A DNA stretch of 64,000 nt from Rhizobium leguminosarum (lineage in GTDB: Bacteria > Pseudomonadota > Alphaproteobacteria > Rhizobiales > Rhizobiaceae): NCBI RefSeq assembly GCF_001679785.1, contig NZ_CP016288.1, forward strand, positions 1 to 64,000, read 5' to 3'. Of the stretch, positions 34,116-44,256 are shown piece by piece (positions within the stretch are counted from its first letter, which is position 1; every line of letters begins with the position of its first letter). The position numbers and the translations under genes are program-made. The notes beneath the pieces were generated by a model, which had not been told where the DNA came from, searched no databases, and was given only the letters and a program-made list of their open reading frames with translations.

Positions 34116-35219
34116 CTAGACCGCCTTCTTCAGACGCATGGCCTCAGGATCGTAAACCTGGCCAAAGCGATTGTTCAGGAAATCTGCGAGCGCGACTTCC
34201 TCCTGCCGAACGAAGCCCTTCTGAGGCAGTTTTCCATCGGCGAGGAGGTCGAGAACCGTCGTGATGCCGGCGGCAGTCGTAATTTGAATCGCGCTCATCG
34301 TTTTGCCCGCGACGACACTCGAATAAACCTTGTTGGCGTAGGTTTCCTGCATGTAGCGACCCTCTTTCCAGCCACACACGGTGACGAAGATCACGACCAC
34401 GTCCTGCATCGTGGCCGGCAGAGCGTTTTCGAACAGGTCCTTGAGCACGTCCCGGCGGTTCTTGAGATTGAAGTCGTTCAGCAGCGCCTTGATTATTGCC
34501 TGATGGCCTGGGTAGCGGATCGTGCGGTAGTTCATCGTCCGAACGCGGCCCTCCAGCGTCTTGGCCAGCGTGCCGAGACCACCAGATGTGTTAAATGCCT
34601 CGTAGGTAACACCATCCAGCGAGAATTCTTCGCGCTCTTCCATGGCCGGCACTGTAATGAACTTGCCCTCAACAATCGCCTCACATGGCTCGATGTATTC
34701 GTTGATTAGACCATCCGTGCTCCAGGTCAGATTGTAGTTCAGAGCGTTCGACGGATATTGCGGCAAGGCTCCAACGCGCATGCGCACGCTATCCAGCGTG
34801 TCAAAGCGCTTGGCAAGGTCGTTGGCAACAATCGAAATAAAGCCGGGCGCGAGGCCACACTGGGGAATGAAAGCAACATCTGCACCTTCGGAGAGCTCCT
34901 CGACCTTCTTGGTCGTTGCGACATCTTCCGTCAGGTCAAGGTAATGCACCGAGGCTTCCAGTGCAGCCTCGGCGACTTTGCCGGTCAGGTTGAAAGGCGC
35001 CGCGGACAGAACGGCGAACTTCCCGCGAAGCATCACTACAAGTGCCCCGATGTCGGTGATATCAACGACTTTTCCGGAAATCGCGGGATGCTTGTCGAGC
35101 TTGTTGATCTGCGCCTGATCCCGATCGGTTACGACGACATTGTAATCGCCTGTTTCTGCCAGCATCAATGCGATGGCGCCACCGATCTTACCTGCGCCAA
35201 TGACCACTACATCCTTCAT
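34116..35219 (-). CDS. L-lysine 6-dehydrogenase / saccharopine-dehydrogenase family enzyme
   Basis: 367 residues. Rossmann domain VVVIGAGKIGGAIALMLAE at the N-terminus, then ALPQYPSNALNYNLTWSTDG, GLGTLAKTLEGRV and NYRTIRYPGH, characteristic of the family that holds the Agrobacterium-type lysine 6-dehydrogenase. That enzyme oxidises lysine to aminoadipate semialdehyde with NAD, which the aldehyde dehydrogenase at 40136 would use. A saccharopine dehydrogenase is the alternative. Divergent from the Lrp-type gene. The start at 35219 is preferred over one 5 codons upstream. Confidence 0.82.
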   Translation of the reverse strand: MKDVVVIGAGKIGGAIALMLAETGDYNVVVTDRDQAQINKLDKHPAISGKVVDITDIGALVVMLRGKFAVLSAAPFNLTGKVAEAALEASVHYLDLTEDVATTKKVEELSEGADVAFIPQCGLAPGFISIVANDLAKRFDTLDSVRMRVGALPQYPSNALNYNLTWSTDGLINEYIEPCEAIVEGKFITVPAMEEREEFSLDGVTYEAFNTSGGLGTLAKTLEGRVRTMNYRTIRYPGHQAIIKALLNDFNLKNRRDVLKDLFENALPATMQDVVVIFVTVCGWKEGRYMQETYANKVYSSVVAGKTMSAIQITTAAGITTVLDLLADGKLPQKGFVRQEEVALADFLNNRFGQVYDPEAMRLKKAV

Positions 35220-35357
35220 TACAGTCCCCTTCACTTCAGGATTTGAATGTTGATAGTTTGCCTAGATCAGACGCCATATCATAGGGTCACATTGCTATTT
35301 TTGTCGGCTTGTTTTAAGCACTTCGCCGTATTGGATAGTCTGAATGCAGAGGTTCCG

Positions 35358-35789
35358 ATGAATGTAACGGAAAAAGACCGTGAACTGCTCGACTTGCTTG
35401 GCGAAAATGCGCGCGCGCCCGTGGCAAGCCTTGCCAAAAAGCTCGGTTTGTCGAGAACGACCGTTCAGTCCAGACTTGATCGCCTGGAGCGTGAAGGGGT
35501 CATTGCCGGATATAACGTGAGACTGTCCGATGAATATCAATCAGGTCTTGCGAAAGCGCATGTCATGATCACGCTCGCGCCAAAAGTCTTATCACAGGTT
35601 TGCGTTTCGCTGCAGGCAATCCATGGTGTGAAATCACTGCATTCGGTGAGCGGCACATTCGATCTAATTGCGGTTCTCGAAGCTCCGTCGATTTCGGAAC
35701 TTGATCAACTCGTCGACGGGATCGGAATGATCGATGGCGTTGAGCGAACGCTTTCCTCGATCATCATGTCCACCCGGCTAAGCCGCTAA
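35358..35789 (+). CDS. Lrp/AsnC-family regulator
   Basis: 143 residues. N-terminal HTH (LLDLLGENARAPVASLAKKL, SRTTVQSRLDRLEREG) and a C-terminal RAM ligand-binding domain (HSVSGTFDLIAVLEA). Its gene is divergent from the lysine dehydrogenase gene, with 138 bp between. Lrp-type proteins next to amino acid catabolic genes usually respond to that amino acid, so a lysine sensor is likely. Confidence 0.9.
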   Translation: MNVTEKDRELLDLLGENARAPVASLAKKLGLSRTTVQSRLDRLEREGVIAGYNVRLSDEYQSGLAKAHVMITLAPKVLSQVCVSLQAIHGVKSLHSVSGTFDLIAVLEAPSISELDQLVDGIGMIDGVERTLSSIIMSTRLSR

Positions 35790-35835
35790 ATACATCCAGC
35801 TAGATGCGCCTCGCCGCTGATTGCGACGCCAGTAT

Positions 35836-38800
35836 CTATACTTTGAAATTGACAAGGCGTTCTATGACTTGAAGGGGATGCTCAAGGCCAACAGCCTCAA
35901 GGATCTTGACCTGCGACCGGCAGGAATATCCAGTGACCATGACAACGTCCTCTTTTTGTCGGCCTGCGATCGGAGACTTCCAACTCATTTCATAGAGCGC
36001 TTCCGATAATCTTTTGTTGCGCGTCTCGTGCCCAAACGTGCCCGCCATCCCGCAACACCCCGTCTCGGCAACTGCGAGTTCAATACCGAATTGCGCGAAT
36101 ACCGCCTTCCACTGCCCGATGGCAGCAGGCGCGTTGGTTCTTTCCGTGCAATGAGGCATGAGCGTGTAACGTATACCTTCGATGGCTTTGGCCGGAGGTT
36201 GCTCTGCTAGAACATTTGCAAGCCACTCTTGCGGCAGGGCGACATCGGCCCCCAGGGGCTTGCCGGGCACCGCGCTATATTCGCTGCGGAAGGCAAGCGT
36301 CATTGAAGGATCAATGCCAACTAATGTTACGCCAAGGTCAGTAAGCCCTTTCAGGTAGGCGGACGTTTCTCTTGCCGCCTTTTCAAAGCGGGCGAGATAG
36401 CCATGCACATGCAGCGCTTTCCCGTTGATGTGCGGGGCGGCAAGCAAAGGCTCATAGCCCAGCTTGCGGGCAAGGCTGATCGCCGCCAGTGCGACATCCG
36501 GATCGAAATAGGAAGTGAAGACATCCGGCACGAAGACGACTGTCCGGGACAGTTTTGCATTGGAGAATCGTGTCAGGTCCTCGGCATGCGCAATGGCCAC
36601 TCCCAGCCGTCTGGCTTCCTTGCGCAGCGAAACTGCGGGCAAATGTGGAAGTGCCGTCAGCCCAGCCAGACGCGTCAGAGCCTTGCCAGGCACAGTGCCT
36701 GCGACGAGGTTATATAGCGGCCGCACACGCGCCATCATCGGCAGCATTGTTTCGATGGATGCAACGAGCGGGTCCTTGAGGGGCCGCAGATAGCGGCCAT
36801 GGTAGATCTCCAAAAACTTGGCCCGGAAAGAGGGGACACTCACCTTAATAGGACATTGCCCGGCGCAGGCTTTGCAGGCGAGGCAACTGTCCATCGCCGC
36901 CTTGACCTCATGCGAGAAATCGCCCGCGTTTACCGGGGAAAATGAATTGACGATACGGCGTGGCAGTTGCCACAGCCTGCCGGCCTTGCGCAAACCCTCT
37001 GCTTCTCTCCGTGGATCAATATTTTTCTCGGCCAGCATTCGCAGCCATTCGCGCATGAGTGATGCTCGTCCTTTGGGCGATTGACGCCGATCCCGTGTCG
37101 CCTTGTAGGAAGGGCACATAGGACTGGTTTCATCAAAATCGAAACAGGCACCATTGCCATTGCAATAGGCGGCGTTGTCGAACGCGGCGCGGATTTCGTG
37201 CCCGATAATCCTGTCGAAACCGCCGCGGAGCGGCACCTCATCGATCTTCAGCAAAGGTCTTCCGTTGATGCTGGTGATCTTGCCTGGATTGAGCCGGTTT
37301 TGCGGATCGAAGCCGCGCTTGATGTCCTGCAGGCAAGGGTAAAGGTCTCCGAAGAATTCCGGCACATATTCCGAACGCACGCCCTTGCCATGCTCGCCCC
37401 ATAACACGCCGCCATATTTGCGGGTGAGCGCCACCACCTCATCACTAATTTGGCGAACCAGGGCTGTGTGATCCGGTCGAACCAGATCAAGAGCCGGGCG
37501 GACATGCAGCACTCCAGCATCGACATGGCCGAACATGCCGTAGGACACGCCTGCCCTATCGAGAAGATCGCGAAACTCGCGGATATAGGCGGCCAAATGC
37601 TCAGGCGGCACGGCGGTGTCCTCGACGAACGGCACCGGCCGAATCGATCCTTCGACATTGCCGAGCAGGCCCACCGCGCGTTTGCGCATGGTCCAGATCG
37701 CCTCGGCATCGGCATGGCCGCGCGCCACCGTGAATCCCAACCGGTTTGCACCGGGCCGCGCCTCGAGCGTGGTAGCGACCTCCGCGATCTTTTGCTCAAG
37801 TTCGTCGGGGCCGCCAGCCAAGATTTCGACGATGTTGATGCCGTTTGCCGCCCGCTCCCCGTCGGAGGGAAAGAAACGGCCGATCGCGTTCCACACAATA
37901 TCGCCCTTGGCAAGATCGAGAACTTTCTCGTCAACCGTTTCGATCGAGGCGACGCCGAGGGAAACCAGGTTGCGGGCATCTTCCAGCGCAGCATTGAAAT
38001 CGCTATAACGGACGTTGATGAGGGCCACCTCGGCAGGAAGCGGCATGAGATTGAGTTCGGCCTCAGCAATCAGGGCGAGGGTTCCCTCCGACCCGCACAG
38101 CACGGCGTTGAGATCAAAAACCCCGTCCTGTCGTCGCACATGCGCCAGATCGTAGCCGGTCATGTACCGGTTGAGATTTGGGAAGACCTCGGCGACCCGC
38201 TCCTGCGTTTCCCACGTGATGCGCTCCACGATCCGATGCACTTCACCGATGCGGTCATCGCGCGCGCATATCTCCGTAAGCTCCGCGTTTTCGAGCGGGC
38301 GCGACCAGAAATCCGAGCCGTCCGTCAGCACGACCCGCAGACCCAGAACATGGTTCGACGTCTTGCCATAGAGGCAGGAGCCCTGCCCGCAGGCATCGGT
38401 GGAAATCATACCGCCGATCGTCGCCCGGTTCGAGGTGGAAAGCTCCGGCGCGAAGAATAATCCATGCGGCTTCAGCGCCCTGTTGAGTTGGTCCTTGACG
38501 ACGCCCGCCTCAACGCAAGCCGTACGTCGCATCGGGTCGATTTCGAGAATACGGTTCATGTGCCGTGAACAATCGACGACTACGCCATCGGTCAGTGCTT
38601 GGCCGTTGGTGCCTGTGCCACCACCACGCGGGGCGATGACGATGGTAAGGAAAGCTGGCTCCGAAAGGGTGCGGGCGATGATTTGCATGTCTTCCGCATC
38701 GCGGGGAAAGACAATCGCCTGCGGCTCCACCTGATAGATGGAGTTATCCGTAGCATAGACCGTGCGGGAGGCCGCCCGCGTTTCAATATCGCCGCGAAAG

Positions 38801-38877
38801 CCCGCCTCGATCAGACGCTCGGAGAAGCTGACAGGAGCGTCAGCGATGGAAGCTGGGCGATCGAGGCATGGGATCAT
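35836..38877 (-). CDS. D-2-hydroxyglutarate dehydrogenase (FAD/Fe-S, YdiJ type)
   Basis: 1013 residues. N-terminal FAD-binding domain (VIAPRGGGTGTNGQALTDGV; TIGGMISTDACGQGSCLYGK), FAD-oxidase C-terminal domain, then a ferredoxin-like Fe-S region (CLACKACAGQCPIKV) and a CCG cluster domain (ETGCCGMAGTFGHE). This three-part build is that of YdiJ, which oxidises D-2-hydroxyglutarate to 2-oxoglutarate at the membrane or with a soluble acceptor. It is the last step of the pathway set here. The ATG at 38877 overlaps the aminotransferase stop (ATGA). Confidence 0.88.
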   Translation of the reverse strand: MIPCLDRPASIADAPVSFSERLIEAGFRGDIETRAASRTVYATDNSIYQVEPQAIVFPRDAEDMQIIARTLSEPAFLTIVIAPRGGGTGTNGQALTDGVVVDCSRHMNRILEIDPMRRTACVEAGVVKDQLNRALKPHGLFFAPELSTSNRATIGGMISTDACGQGSCLYGKTSNHVLGLRVVLTDGSDFWSRPLENAELTEICARDDRIGEVHRIVERITWETQERVAEVFPNLNRYMTGYDLAHVRRQDGVFDLNAVLCGSEGTLALIAEAELNLMPLPAEVALINVRYSDFNAALEDARNLVSLGVASIETVDEKVLDLAKGDIVWNAIGRFFPSDGERAANGINIVEILAGGPDELEQKIAEVATTLEARPGANRLGFTVARGHADAEAIWTMRKRAVGLLGNVEGSIRPVPFVEDTAVPPEHLAAYIREFRDLLDRAGVSYGMFGHVDAGVLHVRPALDLVRPDHTALVRQISDEVVALTRKYGGVLWGEHGKGVRSEYVPEFFGDLYPCLQDIKRGFDPQNRLNPGKITSINGRPLLKIDEVPLRGGFDRIIGHEIRAAFDNAAYCNGNGACFDFDETSPMCPSYKATRDRRQSPKGRASLMREWLRMLAEKNIDPRREAEGLRKAGRLWQLPRRIVNSFSPVNAGDFSHEVKAAMDSCLACKACAGQCPIKVSVPSFRAKFLEIYHGRYLRPLKDPLVASIETMLPMMARVRPLYNLVAGTVPGKALTRLAGLTALPHLPAVSLRKEARRLGVAIAHAEDLTRFSNAKLSRTVVFVPDVFTSYFDPDVALAAISLARKLGYEPLLAAPHINGKALHVHGYLARFEKAARETSAYLKGLTDLGVTLVGIDPSMTLAFRSEYSAVPGKPLGADVALPQEWLANVLAEQPPAKAIEGIRYTLMPHCTERTNAPAAIGQWKAVFAQFGIELAVAETGCCGMAGTFGHETRNKRLSEALYEMSWKSPIAGRQKEDVVMVTGYSCRSQVKILEAVGLEHPLQVIERLVNFKV

Positions 38878-40124
38878 GGCGGGAGAATTGATCCTTTCAG
38901 AGCCGCACAAGCCCGTTCGATGCGGTTCAGCGCTTCGACCAGTTCCTCCTCCGATGTCGCATAGGAAATGCGGAAGAAGGGGGAAAGACCGAAAGCAGAA
39001 CCGGGCACCACAGCTACCTGTGCGTCTTCCAGGAGGTAATCAGTAAAGTCAGCATCAGTGGCGATGGTCTTTCCATTCGGGGCGACCTTGTTCAGTGTAC
39101 CGGCGCAGCTCGAAAAGGTATAGAAAGCCCCCTCGGGTGTGCGGCATTCCAGACCCGGAATGGCATTGAGTCGACCGACCACCAGATCGCGACGTCGCTT
39201 GAAACTTGCCTGGCGGTCCTTCAGGAACTCTTGTGGACCGTTGAGCGCGGCAATAGCAGCTGCCTGACTGATCGAGCACGGGCAGGACGTGGCTTGGCTT
39301 TGGATGACCGCCATGGCCTTGATCAGCGCCTTGGGGCCACCGGCATAGCCGATACGCCAGCCGGTCATCGCGTAAGCTTTGGACACACCATTTATCGTGA
39401 GCGCTCGCTCTTTGAGCCGCGGTTCGAGTGCCACCGGTGTAACGAACTCAAATCCGTCATAGACGATATGCTCATACATATCGTCCACCATCAGCCAGAT
39501 ATGCGGATGACGTAGTAGTACATCGATCAGGGGCTGGTAATCCGCCGCACTGTAGGCCGCGCCGGACGGATTGGACGGCGAGTTCAACAGCACCCAGCGG
39601 GTCCTTGGCGTAATCGCTTTCTCAAGTTGTTCGGCCTGAAGACGAAACCCGGCCGCCGCATGGCACGGCACCAGAACAGATGTACCGCCGCAGACTTCCA
39701 CAATATCGGAATAGGAGGTCCAGTAGGGCGTGGGTATGATAACCTCGTCGCCCGGATCTATGGTCGCCATGAAGGCGTTGAATAGGATCTGCTTGGCGCC
39801 GGCGCCGGCGGTCACTTCGTCGATGGTGTAGTCAATGCCGTTTTCCCGCTTAAACTTCGCGCAGGCCGCCTGCTTGAGAGCAGGCGAACCATCAAGCGCG
39901 GTATATTTGGTCTCACCTGCGTCGATGGCCGCCTTCGCAGCCTGCTTGATATGGTCCGGTGTGTCGAAATTCGGCTCGCCCGCGCCGAGAATGATGACGG
40001 GGAAGCCCTCTCGCTTCATCGCTGCGGCTTTGGCGCCAATTTGCAGGATTTTCGAAACGCCGACAGAGGCGATCCGCGCGGCGGGTCGGAAGCCCGCCTC
40101 ACCAATGTCTACTGAGATCATCAT
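38874..40124 (-). CDS. Class-I aminotransferase (probable 2-aminoadipate transaminase)
   Basis: 416 residues, aspartate-aminotransferase fold I. Schiff-base Lys249 is in NGVSKAYAMTGWRIGY; the substrate Arg is in FFRISYATSEEEL near the C-terminus. It would convert 2-aminoadipate to 2-oxoadipate with 2-oxoglutarate as acceptor; substrate inferred from neighbours (an aspartate-type enzyme is the alternative). Lies 11 nt after the aldehyde dehydrogenase gene. Confidence 0.85.
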   Translation of the reverse strand: MMISVDIGEAGFRPAARIASVGVSKILQIGAKAAAMKREGFPVIILGAGEPNFDTPDHIKQAAKAAIDAGETKYTALDGSPALKQAACAKFKRENGIDYTIDEVTAGAGAKQILFNAFMATIDPGDEVIIPTPYWTSYSDIVEVCGGTSVLVPCHAAAGFRLQAEQLEKAITPRTRWVLLNSPSNPSGAAYSAADYQPLIDVLLRHPHIWLMVDDMYEHIVYDGFEFVTPVALEPRLKERALTINGVSKAYAMTGWRIGYAGGPKALIKAMAVIQSQATSCPCSISQAAAIAALNGPQEFLKDRQASFKRRRDLVVGRLNAIPGLECRTPEGAFYTFSSCAGTLNKVAPNGKTIATDADFTDYLLEDAQVAVVPGSAFGLSPFFRISYATSEEELVEALNRIERACAALKGSILPP

Positions 40125-40135
40125 GGCGTAGAGCT

Positions 40136-41668
40136 CTATTCAATAATGAAGGAGACACCCTGCGCTAGCGGCGAGGCTTTCGAATAGTTGATCGTGTTGG
40201 TGGCGCGGCGCATATAGGTCTTCCACGCGTCGGAACCGGACTCACGGCCCCCGCCGGTTTCTTTTTCACCGCCGAATGCCCCGCCAATTTCAGCGCCGGA
40301 GGTGCCGATATTCACATTTGCGATGCCGCAATCTGAACCATCCGCCGCCAGGAAACGCTCGGCTTCGCGCATGTCCAGCGTGAAGATCGACGAGGAGAGA
40401 CCGGCACCTACTGCATTGTGGTCGGCCAGAACAGTATCGAAGTCGCTATACTTTAGGACATAAAGAATTGGTGCAAAAGTCTCTTCCAGCACCGGACCTT
40501 CATGCGCGGGCATTTCCACCAGGGCCGGCTTCACATAATAGGCGTCCGCGCTACCGGCGTCGAACCGCTCGCCGCCATGTACCGCACCACCATGGGCCTT
40601 GGCTTTGGCGATTGCTCTTTGCATCGCTTCAAAAGCCAGTTTGTCGATCAACGGACCGACCAAGGCGCTTCCGTCAAGCGGGTTGCCGACGGAAACGCTG
40701 GAATAGGCCGTCTTCAAGCGCGGTACGAGCTGGTCATAGACGCTTTCATGAACGAAGAGGCGGCGCAGCGTGGTGCAGCGCTGGCCGGCCGTGCCCATTG
40801 CGCCGAAGGCAATGGCACGCAGTGCCATGTCGAGATCCGCGGAGGGACAAACGATACCACCATTGTTGCCGCCCAGTTCGAGAATGGCCCGGGCGAAACG
40901 CTTGGCAAGACGCGGACCGACCTCGCGGCCCATCCGGGTAGAACCAGTTGCCGAGACCAGCGGCACTTTCGGGTGATCGATCAAGACTTCGCCTGCGGTG
41001 CGATCGCCGATGAGCACTTGCGCAAGATTAGCTGGTGCATCGCCGAAGCGCTTCAGGGCGCGCTCGAGGATGGCCTGCGCGGCAAGCGCGGTCAGGGGTG
41101 TTTTTTCGGAAGGTTTCCAGACGACGCTGTTGCCGCAAACCAGCGCCAGAGCCGCGTTCCAGGCCCAGACGGCAGCGGGGAAGTTGAAGGCGGAGATGAT
41201 CCCTATGACACCGAGCGGATGCCAGGTTTCCATCATCCGGTGACCGGGGCGCTCCGTGGCGATGGTCAGACCATACAACTGACGAGACAGGCCTACCGCG
41301 AAATCGCAGATATCGATCATTTCCTGTACTTCGCCCAGGCCTTCGGAGGGGATCTTGCCTGCCTCGATGGACACGAGACGGCCCAGATCGGCCTTGGCAG
41401 CGCGCAGTTCCTCACCAAACAGTCGTACCAGTTCCCCACGCTTCGGCGCAGGCACCAGACGCCATGCGCGGAATGCAACATCTGCGCGATCGACGATCTG
41501 AACTGCTTCAGTTGCAGACACTGTTTTCAGACTACCGGTCAGCTCGCCTGTGACGGGAGAGAAGGAGCTAAGGTTCCCGTCGGTGTAAGCGGCTTTATCC
41601 ACATCGAGGCGGTTCAGAATGGACGCAGCTTCCGCCTTGAGGGAGAGATTTACAGGAACATTGTTCAT
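40136..41668 (-). CDS. amaB: Aminoadipate-semialdehyde dehydrogenase (AmaB type)
   Basis: 510 residues, ALDH superfamily. Catalytic Glu264 (ILELGGNNG) and Cys298 (GTAGQRCTTLRRL); the NNG and QRCTTLRR forms are those of the antiquitin/AmaB (ALDH7) branch, which oxidises aminoadipate semialdehyde, in equilibrium with piperideine-6-carboxylate, to 2-aminoadipate. It follows hglS by 35 nt and precedes the aminotransferase gene in one operon. Confidence 0.92.
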   Translation of the reverse strand: MNNVPVNLSLKAEAASILNRLDVDKAAYTDGNLSSFSPVTGELTGSLKTVSATEAVQIVDRADVAFRAWRLVPAPKRGELVRLFGEELRAAKADLGRLVSIEAGKIPSEGLGEVQEMIDICDFAVGLSRQLYGLTIATERPGHRMMETWHPLGVIGIISAFNFPAAVWAWNAALALVCGNSVVWKPSEKTPLTALAAQAILERALKRFGDAPANLAQVLIGDRTAGEVLIDHPKVPLVSATGSTRMGREVGPRLAKRFARAILELGGNNGGIVCPSADLDMALRAIAFGAMGTAGQRCTTLRRLFVHESVYDQLVPRLKTAYSSVSVGNPLDGSALVGPLIDKLAFEAMQRAIAKAKAHGGAVHGGERFDAGSADAYYVKPALVEMPAHEGPVLEETFAPILYVLKYSDFDTVLADHNAVGAGLSSSIFTLDMREAERFLAADGSDCGIANVNIGTSGAEIGGAFGGEKETGGGRESGSDAWKTYMRRATNTINYSKASPLAQGVSFIIE

Positions 41669-41703
41669 CTATGGAAACTCCGGAAAAAGGTTGGTTCGGC
41701 CGG

Positions 41704-43095
41704 TCACTCGGCGGCAGAACGCTTCTGAATCGCATTAAGGCAGGCTTCGATCGCCGCCTTTTCGATGCCTTCGTAGTGATCGAATTCGTTCAAAACTTTT
41801 GCTCCGAGGCCAGCTGCGAATCGCACCTGGTTCGGGCTCGCTTCGAATTCCTGCTGAGCACCGTCGCCCAGATTTGACTGGAAGATTCCGGCCGCACTGA
41901 CGGGCAGAAAGTCTTCATAGACGATGGGATCGAAGCGGATAAAGCCTTCGGCGATCAACGTATCGAGATCGACCGACGCCGACGCCGCACGCCCAGCCTT
42001 TTCGGTCACTGCATAAGTGAAGTAACCGAGACCCTTGGAGCGGATTGACGCCCAATCATCCGGAAAAGCCTTGAACGTATCGGCAAGTGCGGCCGCATAA
42101 GCTGCGGCATTGGAGCCATCGGCGGCCGGACGTACGATCTTGCGAGTGTCGTTCAGCAGCTTGTCGTAAAGGGCGCGGCCATTCGGAGTCAATGCGACGC
42201 CGCGCTGCTCGATCTCGCCGAAGCGGGCCGTATGGGTGGCAGCCTGCCAGCCCCCCTTGCCATCCTGGAAAGAAACTTGCTCTTCCAGAGCCTTGAACGA
42301 CGTCTGGCGCAGAAGGATCGGGCATTTGCGTGTGGGCGGACCTTCGATCACAGCCTTGGGCGCAATGCCATATTCCGGCATAAGCGCTTGCACCTTGTCG
42401 ATGTCCAGGGTGCGGGGCGTCAGGTGGTTGATGTGCGGCCCCTTGAACGAAACGACATCCGCTAACAATCGGTGGGCGTCGTGCAGGCGATGGTACATGG
42501 AAAGCTCTACATTGGCCTTTTCGTGCCAGCGGAAGGTCTCCAGTACTTCCGATACGAAACGGGCTGCATCTTCCTCTCCGAACCCGCTTTCCCTCTCCGC
42601 CTTTTCCGTCAGGGAAACAGCACCATGCGTGAAGATCTGGCGCTCGGCAAGAACGGCCTGCGCCTCTCGCCGCAGGTCTTCGTCCGCGATCAGGTCGAGG
42701 CGCAGGAGCGAGGTAAATACGCGGAAGGGATTGCGCTTCAGCGCCTCTTCCCCAACCGGCCGGAAAGCCGTTGAGTGAACTGGAACGGCCGCCATCGACA
42801 GGTCGTAGTAGCCAACCGGATACATTCCCATTACTGCGAAGATGCGGCGCATCATCGCAAGCTCGGCTGCGGTGCCGAGTCGGATGGCCCCGTGCCGCTC
42901 CTCGGAAATGCGTTGCAAATTGTCGGTCGCTTCGAGACGGGATTTCAGCTCCCGATCGCTGGCCAGCGCCTGTTGGTTCACGCGAGCCACCAACTCTATA
43001 AGCGTGCCATATGCCGGAACTTCTTCTCGATACATTGCGGACATCGCACTCGAAAACGAGGCCCGGATGTCGCTTGCGGAAACCTTCTCGTCCAT
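41704..43095 (-). CDS. hglS: 2-oxoadipate dioxygenase/decarboxylase (HglS, DUF1338)
   Basis: 463 residues, VOC superfamily. His68 in SEERHGAIRLG, His224 in HINHLTPR and Glu294 in FGEIEQRG fit the Fe(II) ligands known for HglS, and Arg72 the substrate Arg. The enzyme converts 2-oxoadipate to D-2-hydroxyglutarate and CO2. First gene of the minus-strand operon; the LysR gene is divergent with 105 bp between. Confidence 0.93.
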   Translation of the reverse strand: MDEKVSASDIRASFSSAMSAMYREEVPAYGTLIELVARVNQQALASDRELKSRLEATDNLQRISEERHGAIRLGTAAELAMMRRIFAVMGMYPVGYYDLSMAAVPVHSTAFRPVGEEALKRNPFRVFTSLLRLDLIADEDLRREAQAVLAERQIFTHGAVSLTEKAERESGFGEEDAARFVSEVLETFRWHEKANVELSMYHRLHDAHRLLADVVSFKGPHINHLTPRTLDIDKVQALMPEYGIAPKAVIEGPPTRKCPILLRQTSFKALEEQVSFQDGKGGWQAATHTARFGEIEQRGVALTPNGRALYDKLLNDTRKIVRPAADGSNAAAYAAALADTFKAFPDDWASIRSKGLGYFTYAVTEKAGRAASASVDLDTLIAEGFIRFDPIVYEDFLPVSAAGIFQSNLGDGAQQEFEASPNQVRFAAGLGAKVLNEFDHYEGIEKAAIEACLNAIQKRSAAE

Positions 43096-43113
43096 GGTGG
43101 AAATTCCTGTGCT

Positions 43114-43132
43114 TAGTGCTTATCATTCACTA
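43114..43132. promoter_or_regulatory. Possible LysR operator between hglS and lysR
   Basis: TAGTG (43114-43118) and CACTA (43128-43132) form an inverted repeat with a 9-nt centre in the divergent promoter region, the spacing and symmetry expected for a LysR site. Confidence 0.35.
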
Positions 43133-43200
43133 TCCTCACCCTAACCCGGATTTTCGCAGACGTGTTGTGAGGGTTTCTGTTAAGTTAATGAGAGAATGGA

Positions 43201-44136
43201 ATGCATATGCGTAGAGCCCTGATCCCAGATATTGTTAATCTACAGGCATTCGAAAGCGCTGCGCGTCATGAAAACTTTTCCAGGGCTGCCGAAGAACTCA
43301 ATCTCACCCAAGGCGCCATCAGCAGGCAGATAGCTGAACTCGAGCAGCAAACCGGACTGAGACTATTCGAGCGCATCAAACGTCGTGTCGTGCTTTCCGA
43401 CGCAGGGCAGAAGCTGCTGCCGGAAGTCAGGCAATTGCTCCTACAGTCGGAGCGCCTGATGATTGGAGCGGTAGCAGCCGGAACCATGGGTTCCTCGCTG
43501 CGGATTGCCACGCTGCCGACTTTTGGGGCCAAGTGGCTTGTTCCCAAGCTTGGAAGGTTCATTGCCGATCATTGTGACGTTGCGATATCTATTGAGTCAC
43601 GCTCGAGCCCGTTCGGTTTCGCCGAGGAGAATTTCGATCTGGCAATTCATTTCGGGCAGCCCACATGGGCAGGTGCAACCGCCACGTTCTTGTGTCACGA
43701 GACCGTTTTGCCTGTTGCAAGCCCGGCGGCCCTTCAAGAGGAACCTCGTGCGGCGGCGAACGATCCTTTTTGCAGTGCGCAATTGTTGCATTTGACGACA
43801 AGACCAAAACTCTGGTCTGACTGGTCCGCACATCACGCCATATCGCTTCCGCGCGCGTATCAGGGGCCGAGGTTTGATCAATTCTCGATGATCATTTCGG
43901 CCGCGATTGCGGGTCTTGGAGTTGCGCTCCTCCCTACATATTTAGTTGAAGATGAGCTTGCCTCCGGCGCGCTGGCCCCGTTTGTCCCCCAATCAATGCA
44001 AACGGAGAATGCGTACTGGATCGTTCGCCCCGAGCAGAAGCGCACGATGGGGCTCGCAGTGGAGTTTCAGGAATGGCTTCTTCGAGAAATCAATAGATCA
44101 AACTCTATCGCCACTCTGGGGCCAAATATTTCATGA
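43201..44136 (+). CDS. LysR-family regulator (GcvA type)
   Basis: 311 residues. HTH in NFSRAAEELNLTQGAISRQI and an effector domain with the GcvA-type ends (LPTFGAKWLVPKLG; GLGVALLPTYLVEDELASG). A start at 43207 is equally possible. Divergent from hglS, so it is the likely local activator of the lysine operon. Confidence 0.9.
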   Translation: MHMRRALIPDIVNLQAFESAARHENFSRAAEELNLTQGAISRQIAELEQQTGLRLFERIKRRVVLSDAGQKLLPEVRQLLLQSERLMIGAVAAGTMGSSLRIATLPTFGAKWLVPKLGRFIADHCDVAISIESRSSPFGFAEENFDLAIHFGQPTWAGATATFLCHETVLPVASPAALQEEPRAAANDPFCSAQLLHLTTRPKLWSDWSAHHAISLPRAYQGPRFDQFSMIISAAIAGLGVALLPTYLVEDELASGALAPFVPQSMQTENAYWIVRPEQKRTMGLAVEFQEWLLREINRSNSIATLGPNIS

Positions 44137-44256
44137 GTCCCGAACAAGATGCTGCCGCGAGCAAAGCCGCTATCTCGTTAAGGGCTTTCCCTGCTAACGA
44201 GAAGTCGCAGCCGAAAAATGCAATGACGCAGAGGTTCGTTTGAACTTGGCACCTGG

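Noticed and set aside
37450..38460. 336-codon plus-strand frame opposite the D-2-hydroxyglutarate dehydrogenase gene
   Set aside because: No recognisable domains; the minus strand has complete FAD and Fe-S motifs over the same bases.
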